64,000 bases of DNA from Acetobacterium bakii (GCF_001263355.1 NZ_LGYO01000040.1:1-64000), one strand, 5' to 3'; numbered from the stretch's first letter, positions 1 to 9,621 are shown. A program made the numbers and translations. Notes: generated by a model not told the origin, from the letters alone.

Positions 1-198
1 CATTCCTGGTTTTTCTTTAATCAGGTAGGGAACACTGACTTCAATCATTCTTTCTAATGATATTTCTGTTGTGAATTCACCATTTTTATAGCAGACAGCA
101 CAAAAGTCCCTGCTTTTCTCGCCGTTTTTTTCACTACCATACAGTTTGTTCGTTTCACCCATGGGTTTACCACAACTTTGGCATAGTTTTTCACTCAT
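1..198 (-). CDS. zinc ribbon domain protein, C-terminus cut by window edge
   Basis: The gene reads leftwards and runs off the window, so only the first 66 residues are visible. It opens with MSEKLCQSCGKPMGE and continues with a second pair, CAVC, near residue 34, giving the two CxxC knuckles of the putative zinc-ribbon family PF12674 (family assignment from memory of the pattern). The second of two nearby ATGs (198, not 204) was chosen because GGAGGT at 205-210 lies six bases from it and abuts the other. Function is unknown; these small proteins are usually cytoplasmic and bind one zinc. Confidence 0.75.
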   Translation of the reverse strand, partial: MSEKLCQSCGKPMGETNKLYGSEKNGEKSRDFCAVCYKNGEFTTEISLERMIEVSVPYLIKEKPGM

Positions 199-384
199 GC
201 TCATACCTCCAATCATAGTGATTAATTTATGTTCATTGTACTATATCCAATAGATCTAACCAACCAGATTGTTTTGTACTTTGATAAAATAATTAAAAAG
301 GATCGTTGCTTATATTAACAGCCTATGAAGCATAGACAAAATAAGCTTGCCTTAGCAGCATTGACAATAAAGCTGCTGAAAAAT

Positions 385-414
385 TTGGTTTGCATATCAT
401 AAACCGGGTATAAT
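385..414 (+). promoter_or_regulatory. sigma-A-like promoter for cupin-fprA
   Basis: TTGGTT at 385-390 and TATAAT at 409-414 are separated by 18 bases and lie about 75 bases before the cupin start. No operator is evident. The remaining stretch from 199 to 384 holds the leftward promoter area of the zinc-ribbon gene and a small AGCAGC/GCTGCT hairpin near 354-377; nothing else is seen. Confidence 0.5.
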
Positions 415-491
415 AATTAATATACTCAGTTTTAAGTCATTTATTGAGTTTAATATGCATAGTACCATAAAATAAAAGGAGCGATAAAAAA

Positions 492-806
492 ATGATTGAG
501 CAAAATTTTAAACTTAAGTTTGGAAATGAAAAAATTGTTGAAAAAGTAATTCAGGATGAAAACCTGCATTATCTTCATATGATTTTTAACAAAGGGGAAG
601 GTTTGCCCGAACATTACTCAAATTCCGTGGTTTATATGACTGTTTTAAGAGGACAGTTATCCATTAGATTGGATGACCATGAAGCACATCAATATGAAGC
701 GGCTACTGTACTGAAAATTCCGTTTAAAACAAAAATGAATGTCAATAATCTGGATGACGAAACCTTGGAGTTGATTGTTGTGAAGGCACCTGCTCCAGTT
801 AAATAA
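492..806 (+). CDS. small cupin-domain protein
   Basis: This is a 104-residue single-domain protein with the cupin beta-barrel pattern: a central stretch, PEHYSNSVVYMTVLRGQLSI, resembles cupin motif 1, and the C-terminal half has alternating strands. The usual metal-binding histidine set is incomplete, with one clear histidine in the first motif, so metal binding is uncertain. It starts at an ATG behind AAGGAG at 476-481 and lies 40 bases upstream of fprA in the same direction, suggesting co-transcription and a role in redox or oxygen-stress physiology. The substrate cannot be told from sequence. Confidence 0.7.
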   Translation: MIEQNFKLKFGNEKIVEKVIQDENLHYLHMIFNKGEGLPEHYSNSVVYMTVLRGQLSIRLDDHEAHQYEAATVLKIPFKTKMNVNNLDDETLELIVVKAPAPVK

Positions 807-846
807 TTGACATTATAAACTAAACTTTTTATGAAGGGAAAATTAA

Positions 847-2034
847 ATGAATAAAATAATTAAAAATAACGTCAGCTGGGTTGGAAAAGTTGACTGGGAG
901 CTCCAGCAGTTTCATGGGAATGAATTTTCAACCAATCATGGTTCCACCTATAATTCCTATTTGATCCGGGAAGAAAAAAATGTTTTAATTGATACGGTTT
1001 GGATGCCATTTGCCAAAGACTTCGTGGAAAATTTATCCAAAGAGATCAATTTGGATGAAATCGATTTTATTGTGGCCAATCACGGCGAAGTGGACCATAG
1101 CGGTTCACTTCCAGCATTAATGGAAAGAATCCCAAATGTTCCGATTTACTGCACAGCAAATGCAGTGAAATCATTAAAGGGTCAATATCACCAGGATTGG
1201 AATTTCCATGTGGTTAAAACAGGGGATAAGATAGATATCGGTAATGGCAAAGAATTAATATTTGTTGAAATGCGTATGCTTCATTGGCCGGACAGTATGG
1301 CAACTTACTTAACCGGTGACAATATTTTATTCAGCAATGATGCCTTCGGTCAGCATTATGCAACCGAAAAATTATTCAATAATTTGGTTGATCAATGCGA
1401 TTTGTATCAAGAAGCTATCAAATATTATGCAAATATTTTGACACCCTTTAGTGCCATCCTGCGAAAAAAGCTGGATGAGATTATTGCCTTTGGACTGACC
1501 ATTGATATTATCGCTACAAGCCATGGAGTCATCTGGCAGGATAATCCTATGCAGATCGTTACGAAGTATGCCCAGTGGGCCGGAGATTATCAGGAAAACC
1601 AAATTACCATTATTTATGATACCATGTGGAATGGCACAAAAAAACTAGCTGAGAAAATAGCTGAAGGCATCTCTCTTGCCGACCCGGATGTTGAAGTCAA
1701 GCTGTTCAATCTTCCCAAAAGTGATGAAAATGACTTAATCACCGAGGTCTTTAAATCAAAGATGGTCCTTATTGGTTCCCCCACCATCGGGGGCAGCATC
1801 CTTCATTCAATCGCTGGCTTTGTTCATCTCATGAAAGAACTGAAATTCAAGAACAAGAAAGCGGCAGCCTTTGGATGTTATGGCTGGAGCGGTGAGTCAA
1901 CAAAGGTTTTAAATGAATTATTGTCAGCCGCAGGCTTTGATGTGGTCAATGAGGGATTGAAAAATTCATGGAATCCCGATGCTGAACAAGCGGAATTAGC
2001 CGTTGCCTTTGGTAAAACAATAGCCGAGCTATAA
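847..2034 (+). CDS. fprA: A-type flavoprotein / flavodiiron protein (FprA family)
   Basis: This 395-residue protein is typical of FprA: an N-terminal metallo-beta-lactamase-like domain with a non-haem diiron site and a C-terminal flavodoxin domain. The diiron ligands are visible as H79, E81, D83 and H84 (NHGEVDHSG), H146 (MLHWPDS), D165 (SNDAFG) and H226 (TSHGVIW). The flavodoxin phosphate-binding loop YDTMWNGTKKLA begins near residue 258. The family reduces O2 to water and/or NO to N2O in the cytoplasm of anaerobes, with electrons from rubredoxin or similar carriers. No fused rubredoxin or flavin reductase domain is present. It follows the cupin gene and is closed by the large palindrome at 2066-2113. 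Confidence 0.95.
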   Translation: MNKIIKNNVSWVGKVDWELQQFHGNEFSTNHGSTYNSYLIREEKNVLIDTVWMPFAKDFVENLSKEINLDEIDFIVANHGEVDHSGSLPALMERIPNVPIYCTANAVKSLKGQYHQDWNFHVVKTGDKIDIGNGKELIFVEMRMLHWPDSMATYLTGDNILFSNDAFGQHYATEKLFNNLVDQCDLYQEAIKYYANILTPFSAILRKKLDEIIAFGLTIDIIATSHGVIWQDNPMQIVTKYAQWAGDYQENQITIIYDTMWNGTKKLAEKIAEGISLADPDVEVKLFNLPKSDENDLITEVFKSKMVLIGSPTIGGSILHSIAGFVHLMKELKFKNKKAAAFGCYGWSGESTKVLNELLSAAGFDVVNEGLKNSWNPDAEQAELAVAFGKTIAEL

Positions 2035-2065
2035 AAACAATTTAAGATACAGGTAGCAGAAATAA

Positions 2066-2113
2066 TCAATCAAACTGGGGGCCTTGCAATTGCAAGGCCC
2101 CCAGTTTGATTGA
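2066..2113. terminator. 48-bp perfect palindrome, probable bidirectional terminator
   Basis: Bases 2066-2089 and 2090-2113 are exact reverse complements (24-bp arms, no unpaired loop), with a GC-rich middle GGGGGCC/GGCCCCC. It sits between the converging fprA and helicase genes. There is no long T run on either side, so termination in either direction is inferred from position and stem strength. Confidence 0.6.
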
Positions 2114-2252
2114 AGACCGTGATTTATTTCATAGATCATGATCTTTTTAAATAAAGTACAGGATCATAAAAAAGCGATGTGACATATTTGTGTTCACAGA
2201 ATTATCCCGTTTGCCAGGGTCATCGGGAATTGGATACACTATCATTAATCTA

Positions 2253-4604
2253 TTAACTATTTTCCCAAAAATCTTTTAACCCTTTTTCCAGTTCGCTTAA
2301 ATTTCTGACTCTGGTATTGGGAAACCATTCCCTGGGAAACAGTTTAAGATAGCTATGTTCACTGAACCGTTCATCAATAACGAGAATAACACCCTTATCG
2401 GTTTCAGTTCGAATAACCCTTCCGGCAGCCTGTAAAACCTTATTCATTCCGGGATACAAATAGGAATACTCGTACCCACAATGGTTTTTTTCATTAAAAT
2501 AGTCTCTGATAATATCCCGTTCAAAACAAATCATAGGCAACCCGACGCCGATAATAATCGAACCGATTAGACCTTCATGTTTCAAGTCCACGCCTTCAGA
2601 AAAAATGCCGCCCAGAACACAAAAGCCTAAAACACCATCACTGTTACGATACCGAAATAAATTTAAGAAAATTTCCCGATCATCCTCATTCATATTTGTG
2701 GATTGAGTAATAGTATAAACTGCCGGATAGCGTTCGGTAAACACTTCATAAACGTCGTTCATATATTTATAGGACGGAAAATAAACTATATAGTTGCCCT
2801 GTTTTTGCTTAATAACGGAATTAATGCATTTAGCAATGGCTAAATAGGTTTTTTCCCGATGCCGGTATTTGGTTGAGATGTTGTCGGCAATCAGAAGCTG
2901 TCTATTGTTGGTATCAAAGGGGGAAGGCAGACTGATTTTATAACTGTCAGTTCCGCCGCCCAGAATTTCTGAAAAATAGTCAAGGGGGGACAGTGTTGCC
3001 GAAAAAAAGATAGCGGCCTTGCCCCGCTTAATGGCTTCACTTAGAAGGTGTGAAGGATCCAGACAGAATAATTTTAGTTTTGTATCACCGTTGCTGTTTT
3101 CCACATAAGTGATGTAGCGTTCATCGTAGAACTCGGCTGTTCGCATAAAGGTCAATGCGTTGAAGTACAGTTCAAGCAACTTCTCATGGAGTTCGCTGCC
3201 TTCATTTTTGACCAGCCATTCTTCTGATTCACCGATGAAAGCTAAGAGTAAGGGGTAGCTTTCCTTTGGTTCACTCTTCTGAGTATAGTGCTGATCAGTA
3301 TCCGCTAATTTGCGCAGGGATATCATATATGTATTTAATTTATTCAGACTCTTATTGATTCCTGGATCCTTGTCTTTAAATAATTTTTTCAGCTCAAGGA
3401 TGGGTTTTTTATAGAGTTCGGCTGAAAACATGGACCTGGACCGATCAACCAGATTGTGAGCTTCATCAATCAAAAAAGTATAATCACCGGTATTATCCGA
3501 AAAAAAACGTTTAAGATAAACCCTTGGATCAAAAACGTAGTTGTAGTCGCAAATCACACAATCCGACCACAGGGTTAAATCCAGGGAAAATTCAAAGGGA
3601 CAGATTTGATGCTTGCAGGCATAGCTTTCAATGATCGGCCGGGTAAAATAATTTTCATGGTTTAAGGCATCAAGAAGGGCATCATTGACCCGGTCAAAGT
3701 GACCTTTGGCAAATTTGCAGTGATCCGGATCGCAAAGTCTTTCCTCTTGAAAGCATATTTTATCCTTGGCTGTCAGGGTAACTGCTTTTAATTCAAGACC
3801 CTTATCTTTCATTTTGGAAAAGGCTTCCTCGGCTACTTCCCGGACAATGGTTTTGGCGGTGAGATAAAAAAGTTTGGAAGTATGACCTTCGGCTATTGCT
3901 TTGATGGCCGGAAACAGAGTGGACATTGTTTTCCCAATGCCTGTTGGGGCCTGAATAAATATTTTTTTATGTTCAACAATGGTTTTGTATGTCGCAATCG
4001 CCAACTGCCGCTGGCCGCTTCGGTATGTCTCAAAGGGAAAATCCAGGGCTTTGATGGATAAATCCCGTTTTACAACCCAATCCCTGGTGAAACTTGCCCA
4101 AATAAAATATTGATCCAAGAGATTATAAAAAAAATCCTTTAATTCATCTTGCCGGAAATGCTTGATGAATTTTTTTATAACATCCGTTTCCAATTGGTAG
4201 TAGGTCAGTTGGACATCAATCTCTAGAATATTATTTTGGACCGCATAAATAAAAGCATAGCATTTTGCCTGGGCCCAATGGGTTTCATTGTAATTTTCAT
4301 CAATGATTTCCAGTGGTCTGTTGGTGGATTTTATTTCATCAACAATAATTAATTCATCCTTAGTGATAATGCCATCTGCACGGCCTTCAATCCGAAAGTT
4401 AAAGCCCTGATAATCGACACTGTATTTTAAGGACACTTCCGGGGCGTAGCCCTTGTCTTTATTCTCTTTTTGAATTTTCTGATGTATCCGGGTGCCTTCC
4501 AATGCACTTGAATTACTCATGAATTGGGAATCGATATCCCCGGAACGCAAAATGAATTCAACAAGGTTTCGAACCGATAGTTTTATTTCTGGTTTACTGG
4601 TCAT
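2253..4604 (-). CDS. PD-(D/E)XK nuclease fused to XPD/DinG-type Fe-S helicase
   Basis: This 783-residue protein joins two activities. Residues about 1-170 look like a RecB/Cas4-type nuclease: GRADG with D77, VDEIK with E90 and K92, and the QAKCY motif (Q112...Y116) typical of RecB-like enzymes. The rest is a superfamily 2 helicase: Walker A APTGIGKT at 219-226, DEAH at 380-383, and motif VI GRVIRTETD near the C-terminus. Cysteines C284, C291, C296, C330 and C335 between Walker A and DEAH fit the 4Fe-4S domain of XPD/DinG helicases. It probably unwinds and trims damaged or branched DNA. It is a single-gene unit convergent with fprA. Confidence 0.88.
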   Translation of the reverse strand: MTSKPEIKLSVRNLVEFILRSGDIDSQFMSNSSALEGTRIHQKIQKENKDKGYAPEVSLKYSVDYQGFNFRIEGRADGIITKDELIIVDEIKSTNRPLEIIDENYNETHWAQAKCYAFIYAVQNNILEIDVQLTYYQLETDVIKKFIKHFRQDELKDFFYNLLDQYFIWASFTRDWVVKRDLSIKALDFPFETYRSGQRQLAIATYKTIVEHKKIFIQAPTGIGKTMSTLFPAIKAIAEGHTSKLFYLTAKTIVREVAEEAFSKMKDKGLELKAVTLTAKDKICFQEERLCDPDHCKFAKGHFDRVNDALLDALNHENYFTRPIIESYACKHQICPFEFSLDLTLWSDCVICDYNYVFDPRVYLKRFFSDNTGDYTFLIDEAHNLVDRSRSMFSAELYKKPILELKKLFKDKDPGINKSLNKLNTYMISLRKLADTDQHYTQKSEPKESYPLLLAFIGESEEWLVKNEGSELHEKLLELYFNALTFMRTAEFYDERYITYVENSNGDTKLKLFCLDPSHLLSEAIKRGKAAIFFSATLSPLDYFSEILGGGTDSYKISLPSPFDTNNRQLLIADNISTKYRHREKTYLAIAKCINSVIKQKQGNYIVYFPSYKYMNDVYEVFTERYPAVYTITQSTNMNEDDREIFLNLFRYRNSDGVLGFCVLGGIFSEGVDLKHEGLIGSIIIGVGLPMICFERDIIRDYFNEKNHCGYEYSYLYPGMNKVLQAAGRVIRTETDKGVILVIDERFSEHSYLKLFPREWFPNTRVRNLSELEKGLKDFWENS

Positions 4605-4698
4605 TTTATCACCTTAAAATCTTAGGTTATTTACTTATTTAAGTATAACACATTTGAATAATGCAGGTGTGTTTATAACTCATGCGTCAATGCATGGG

Positions 4699-5826
4699 TC
4701 AATGTAACGAAGACTGTCCCCATTTCATTTTCTTCATAAAATAATAGAATGCCAACCCAACCAGAAATCCCACGGCCATGTTAATTAAAACAGCAGCTAT
4801 GGCAGTTGCCACAAGCGATATCGCATCCGTGATTGTTATCTCTTCTTTAAATGTCTTATACCCGCTAAAAATCATCTGGTACCCTACAAAAAACATCATT
4901 GCACCTATAATAGCCATCGGAAATCTTCCGAATAACAAAGCGATAGAAGATCCAAGAAATATTCCTAGGCTTATTTCGATAGATCCTTCTATTATATTGG
5001 TTCCCCCGGTCCTGGCACCAAAAGTATACTGCCCGACTAAACCACCGGCTCCATGACAAAGAGGCATTCCCCCCATAAAAGGTAACACCAGATTCATAAT
5101 CCCCATATTTGCAGAAAGCTGTTTCTCCGTCACATGACTGTCAGGCCAATAGGTCTTTAGTAACGCGGCCGTTGCAATAACAGCATTAGTAGCGGTAAGA
5201 GGGATTTGAGCGAACCCGGCTAAAACCATACCTTCCCACATTTCATTCAGTGTCACGGTTTGAAACTGGGGTAAACTCAACCCCCGATAAGCTATGTCAG
5301 CCATGTCTCCCTGGATAACCATAATACCGATTCCTCCCAAGATCAACACCAATGCCGCCGGAAAATATTTGTTATCTTTCAGCAAAATAATAATTACAAA
5401 AGCAGCTGCGCCCAGTATCCAATTTACACCCATCATCTTTAAAGCCTCAAACGCAAGCAGCAGACCAAGCCCTGTCTGAATGCCTCTCACCACTGATTTA
5501 GGCACGACGGAAGCAAGCTTATCCATAATCCCTGATAAGGACAACACAAGCCATACCATACCTGTGGCAATACCGGTGGCATAAATAAGCGAAGGTTCCC
5601 ACCTTTGAGCGATGGCCGTAATAGCGATTACCTTCATCGGTTCTATGGGCATCGGAAGTCTATAGATGATGCCCGTTGCGATGTTCGCGATGCCGATTGT
5701 TATCAGCAAACCCACCGGATCCATTCCGCAGATGGCAATATATCCAACAACAAGTGGAAAGAGTGTTCCAAAATCACCCATGGATCCAGCTAATTCTCTC
5801 AGATTAAAATGAAAACGTCTTTTCAC
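4699..5826 (-). CDS. MOT1-like sulfate/molybdate permease
   Basis: This 375-residue integral membrane protein has about ten hydrophobic segments and opens with LRELAGSMGDFGTLFPLVVG, the signature of the putative molybdate/sulfate transporters (MFS_MOT1, PF16983). A second conserved block, NMGIMNLVLPFMGGMPLCHG, lies in the second half and is followed by AGG-rich loops. It should import molybdate or sulfate across the cytoplasmic membrane. The ATG follows AGGAGG (on the minus strand, just right of 5826). It has no molybdenum-cofactor genes nearby and I see no recognisable Moco riboswitch in 5827-6102. Confidence 0.85.
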   Translation of the reverse strand: MKRRFHFNLRELAGSMGDFGTLFPLVVGYIAICGMDPVGLLITIGIANIATGIIYRLPMPIEPMKVIAITAIAQRWEPSLIYATGIATGMVWLVLSLSGIMDKLASVVPKSVVRGIQTGLGLLLAFEALKMMGVNWILGAAAFVIIILLKDNKYFPAALVLILGGIGIMVIQGDMADIAYRGLSLPQFQTVTLNEMWEGMVLAGFAQIPLTATNAVIATAALLKTYWPDSHVTEKQLSANMGIMNLVLPFMGGMPLCHGAGGLVGQYTFGARTGGTNIIEGSIEISLGIFLGSSIALLFGRFPMAIIGAMMFFVGYQMIFSGYKTFKEEITITDAISLVATAIAAVLINMAVGFLVGLAFYYFMKKMKWGQSSLH

Positions 5827-6102
5827 AGCAGTCCTCCTAAAAAGATCTCATAAAAATATATTTTGTTTATAAAATCTTATGTTTGTTAGCTGAGTTCTAT
5901 TATAATTTATTATAAAATATACCACATTTGCTTTGTTTTAAGCATAAGACACTGCCGAATTGAAAGTAAAGTCATTGTTGTATTCAGGAATAAATGCTAC
6001 TATAAGGTGAAATGCATTCGATTATAGATGATTTTCCTGTATGGCGTCAACTAGATTTTAATATAAATAAAACCACACTAATCTGAAGTAAGGGGGACTG
6101 TT

Positions 6103-6801
6103 ATGAATGTATTGGTAGCCGAAGATGAAAAAGACATTCGCAACCTTTTAAGACTGCACCTCGAGGAAGCCGGTTATACCGTTTTTTTGGCAAAAGATGG
6201 CATCGAAGCCCTAGAGGAAATAAAGAACAACACCATTGATTTAGGCATTTTCGATGTTATGATGCCTCGATTGGATGGATTCAATTTGCTGCGAAAAATC
6301 AGGGAAACCAGCCAGATGCCGGTTATATTTCTCACTGCCCGTGGCGATGACATGGATAAGGTGCTTGGTCTGGGTTTAGGTGGGGATGACTACTTAGTGA
6401 AACCCGTCAGTATGACCGAACTCATTGCCAGGGTAGGGGCTCACCTCAGACGAAATTATGAATACCCGGAAACTAAAACCGCAAAAAAGTCTCGATTGGA
6501 CTACGGAAGTTTGTGTCTTGATGAAGATGCCTGCTGTGTTTATCAAGACGGCGTTTTAGCAGAACTCAGTGCCAAAGAGTTTTTATTACTGCAATTTCTC
6601 ATGAGAAATCCGGAGAAGGTTTTTACAAAAAAACAGCTGTACCGCCAAGTTTGGGATGATGATCTTTATTTTGATGACAACACCATTATGGTTCATGTCA
6701 GCCGACTTCGAAGTAAGTTGGAAAAGGATCCCAGAAATCCCGAATATATTAAAACCATTCGGGGTATTGGTTATAAATTTCATATTCCAAGAGATAATTA
6801 A
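6103..6801 (+). CDS. OmpR/PhoB-family response regulator
   Basis: This 232-residue protein has a receiver domain (residues 1-115) with the acidic pair in AEDEKD, phosphoacceptor D51 (FDVMMP), T78 and K100 (YLVKP), followed by a winged-helix DNA-binding domain (about 135-232) ending VRGIGYKF-like as TIRGIGYKF. It starts at an ATG preceded by GTAAGGGGG. It is followed two bases later by its histidine kinase, so the two form a standard two-component system. No target is obvious; the downstream methyltransferase-like gene at 8321 is the nearest candidate. Confidence 0.95.
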   Translation: MNVLVAEDEKDIRNLLRLHLEEAGYTVFLAKDGIEALEEIKNNTIDLGIFDVMMPRLDGFNLLRKIRETSQMPVIFLTARGDDMDKVLGLGLGGDDYLVKPVSMTELIARVGAHLRRNYEYPETKTAKKSRLDYGSLCLDEDACCVYQDGVLAELSAKEFLLLQFLMRNPEKVFTKKQLYRQVWDDDLYFDDNTIMVHVSRLRSKLEKDPRNPEYIKTIRGIGYKFHIPRDN

Positions 6802-6803
6802 CC

Positions 6804-8207
6804 ATGAAACATAAAATTCAAAATCGATTTGCGGCTGACTATGTGCTGATGTTTCTGATCTCCACCATTATTGGCATTTTTGCCATCATGCTGTTGAGTT
6901 TTGCCAGCGATATCATCTCCAAAAATCTCATTAAGTACCATGTTACCGCCGAAACCATCATGAAAGATGATTTTAATAATATCGATACCTCCGAGGTTTT
7001 GGCTAATAGCGGCGGGGTTCAAGTAATTAATTCAGATTATGAGGTTGTTTTTTCCCAGGGGATTAACACATTGCCAATCAACTTAACCCCGGAAACATTT
7101 ACGTCTTTTTTAACCAATAGCCATGCGACCGAAGTACCTTTCAGTTACAGCATTGCCTACAATCCCAGAAATAATTTTTGGCTGGTGGTGACCTTCCCAA
7201 CATCCATTCGAATTGATTTTGCGATTGTCCATAATAAGGACTATTCATCAGTGGATACCCAGGAGGTGGCCGGGGTCATTGTTGCCATCGTTTTATTCTA
7301 TCTCATCCTGCTGGGAATCAGTACGGTTATTTATTCCAAACTTACTTCACTCAGCATCATTAACCCTCTGAAGAAGCTGTACACCAGTGCAAGTCGCTTA
7401 AAAGACGGTGACTATGCATCCCGGGTTGATCTTAACCTGGACAATGAATTTGGGGAATTGGAAAGAATTTTCAACGAAATGGCAGATGAAATCGAAAAGG
7501 AAATCGACCTGAGAAAACAAAGTGAAGAAAACCGCAAAAAACTGATACTGGATATTTCGCATGACCTTAAAAATCCCCTTGCCAGTATTATGGGTTATGC
7601 CGAACTTTGTTTAATGAAACCGGACTTATCGGAGGATCAACGACAAGCTTACTTAAAGATTATTTATGACAGCAGCACCCGGGCCAACCGTTTAATGACC
7701 GATCTTTTTGATTTATCAAAAATGGAAACATCCGAGTATATTCTCAACAAAGAATCGGTTGATCTTAGCGAATACCTTCGGGAGCGCATGAGCGAATCGG
7801 TTTCAAGTTTTGATGAAGCCGGGTTTTCCTCTGAATTTCATATCCCGGACCGAGAAATAGTTGTCAGTCTTGATAAAAAACAAATGAATCGTGTTCTTGA
7901 AAATTTAGTGGATAATGCTTTATCGCATAACAAAAGCGGCACCCATATCACTCTTGAGTTAATTGAAAAATCCGAATCCGTTGAGATCCGTTTCAAGGAT
8001 AACGGGGTCGGGATTTCACCAGATCTCAGTGAAACCATCTTTCTTCCCTTTGTGAAGGGAGACCCCGCGAGACACTCGGAATCCGGAGGAACGGGTTTGG
8101 GTTTAGCCATCGTGAAGAAAATTATGATTGCCCATGATGGTTCCATCACCCTTTCATCAGATAAAGACTCCGGTTGCGAGTTTATATTGAGTTTGCCAAA
8201 AAGTTAA
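6804..8207 (+). CDS. membrane sensor histidine kinase
   Basis: This 467-residue kinase is the partner of the preceding regulator. It has a membrane segment at about 14-36, an extracytoplasmic sensor loop (40-155), a second membrane segment at about 156-178, a HAMP linker (180-235), the dimerisation box SHDLKNP with H253, and the ATP-binding domain with NLVDNA, DNGVGI and GGTGLGLAI. The start lies two bases after the regulator stop, with only a weak ribosome binding site, so translational coupling is likely. The sensor loop shows no recognisable ligand domain, so the signal is unknown. Confidence 0.95.
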   Translation: MKHKIQNRFAADYVLMFLISTIIGIFAIMLLSFASDIISKNLIKYHVTAETIMKDDFNNIDTSEVLANSGGVQVINSDYEVVFSQGINTLPINLTPETFTSFLTNSHATEVPFSYSIAYNPRNNFWLVVTFPTSIRIDFAIVHNKDYSSVDTQEVAGVIVAIVLFYLILLGISTVIYSKLTSLSIINPLKKLYTSASRLKDGDYASRVDLNLDNEFGELERIFNEMADEIEKEIDLRKQSEENRKKLILDISHDLKNPLASIMGYAELCLMKPDLSEDQRQAYLKIIYDSSTRANRLMTDLFDLSKMETSEYILNKESVDLSEYLRERMSESVSSFDEAGFSSEFHIPDREIVVSLDKKQMNRVLENLVDNALSHNKSGTHITLELIEKSESVEIRFKDNGVGISPDLSETIFLPFVKGDPARHSESGGTGLGLAIVKKIMIAHDGSITLSSDKDSGCEFILSLPKS

Positions 8208-8320
8208 GATGGATTTAAGATTATAAACAGCCTCCTGTATGAATGACTTGTTATAGTAATAGCAAGGGTACGGCATAAAGCTTTTTATATGTGAACCCAT
8301 TAAATTTGGAGGTAATTAAA

Positions 8321-8932
8321 TTGGAAACATTACAAGGACATTTTCACAATTGGTTTGGGGTATTATTTTTTATTGTGCTTTATGGGGTCGTGCTTTTATT
8401 TCTGCCGTTTTACAAGAAAATGGACAAAAAACCCGCCGGGACTTACCTGGCCTTTGTTATCGCTTTTGCCATTGAGATGCATGGGATTCCCTTTAGTATG
8501 TATGTCATCTCCTGGATTGTCGGAAAAAATCTCCCGGAAGGAATTCTGTGGGGGCATACCCTGGTTGATACCATTGGTTTTGGCGGGATGTATATCAACA
8601 TTGCCTGTGGTGCCCTGGGGATGTTCCTGATTATGAATGGATGGTATAATATTTACAAAAAGTATTGGTCTAAGGAAACGGGAACAGGAGCCTTGGTTGA
8701 AAGAGGGATTTACAAATACATTCGCCATCCCCAATATACCGGGCTTTTATTATTATCTTTTGGAATGATGGTGGAATGGGCAACCTTGCCGCTGCTTATT
8801 TTATATCCGGTGATGGTTTTTATGTATGTACGCCTGGCAAAAAAAGAAGAAAAAGATATGATCAAAGAATTTGGCACGGATTATGGGGATTATATGAAAC
8901 AGACGAAAATGTTTATTCCCTATATTGTTTAG
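8321..8932 (+). CDS. isoprenylcysteine carboxyl methyltransferase-like membrane protein
   Basis: The protein is about 203 residues with around five membrane segments and the family signature RHPQYTGLLL in its C-terminal third, typical of the ICMT/phospholipid methyltransferase superfamily, which uses S-adenosylmethionine at the membrane. Start choice: a GTG at 8291 would give a longer product, but GGAGGT at 8308-8313 lies seven bases before the TTG at 8321, which I prefer. In bacteria the substrate of these enzymes is generally unknown. A decayed copy of its 3' end lies at 13199-13291. Confidence 0.8.
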   Translation: METLQGHFHNWFGVLFFIVLYGVVLLFLPFYKKMDKKPAGTYLAFVIAFAIEMHGIPFSMYVISWIVGKNLPEGILWGHTLVDTIGFGGMYINIACGALGMFLIMNGWYNIYKKYWSKETGTGALVERGIYKYIRHPQYTGLLLLSFGMMVEWATLPLLILYPVMVFMYVRLAKKEEKDMIKEFGTDYGDYMKQTKMFIPYIV

Positions 8933-9011
8933 GAGGACTGATTTATTGACAAATAAGAGGATTTGTATAATACTAATATAATAGATTTCAATTAACAAGG
9001 AGGAAAAAGCA

Positions 9012-9587
9012 ATGAAAAAATCAATTGGACCTAAAACATTTGCAATGCCCAGTCCAGTTTGGGTTGTGGGAACTTATGGAGAAGACGATCAGCCGAATAT
9101 AATGACCGCAGCCTGGGGCGGAATTTGCTGTTCAGTTCCGCCATGTGTCACAATATCTCTGCAAAAACCACGGGCTACCTATGATAATATACTAAAACGA
9201 AAGGCCTTCACGATTAGCATTCCTTCCAGCAAGCACGCGGTTGAAGCTGATTATGTCGGCATTGCCGGCGGCAAAAATGCGGATAAGTTTGAAGTAACGG
9301 GTTTAACCCCGGTTAAAAGTGAATTGGTCGATGCCCCCTATGTTGAAGAATTTCCTTTGATTTTAGAATGCCGACTGGTACAGACGGTTGAACTTGGGAT
9401 CCACACCCAATTCATCGGTGAAATCATCGATGTCAAGGCTGATCTCGATGTCCTCAACGAAAAGGGCGTTCCATCTTTGGAGAGAGTATCACCTTTTGTA
9501 TTCAGTGCATCCGATAAGGGCTATTACACAATAGGGGAACAACTGGGACAGGCCTTTTCAATTGGAATGAAGCATAAAGATAAGTAG
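9012..9587 (+). CDS. flavin reductase family protein (FMN-binding split barrel)
   Basis: This 191-residue protein has the split-barrel flavin reductase pattern: an N-terminal PSPVWVVGTYGEDDQPNIMTAAW-type opening, a central VPPCVTISLQKPRATYDNIL-like block, and a conserved LECRLVQTVELG followed by HTQFIGEI. These cytoplasmic proteins bind FMN and act as NAD(P)H:flavin reductases or electron carriers. It has a strong AAGGAGG ribosome binding site and its own terminator at 9622-9667, so it is probably monocistronic. A distant paralogue is at 43777. Confidence 0.88.
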   Translation: MKKSIGPKTFAMPSPVWVVGTYGEDDQPNIMTAAWGGICCSVPPCVTISLQKPRATYDNILKRKAFTISIPSSKHAVEADYVGIAGGKNADKFEVTGLTPVKSELVDAPYVEEFPLILECRLVQTVELGIHTQFIGEIIDVKADLDVLNEKGVPSLERVSPFVFSASDKGYYTIGEQLGQAFSIGMKHKDK

Positions 9588-9621
9588 GATCATTCACCAC
9601 TCATGTATTTTAAAAAAATAT

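Noticed and set aside
4660-4720. Another copy of the palindromic element at the end of the permease gene
   Set aside because: Only a short TGTCCCC string is shared; no inverted arm or trailing GTTTxTCAA is seen.
4778-5793. Several rightward open frames opposite the MOT1 permease gene
   Set aside because: They are antisense shadows of a clear membrane protein, without ribosome binding sites or recognisable products.
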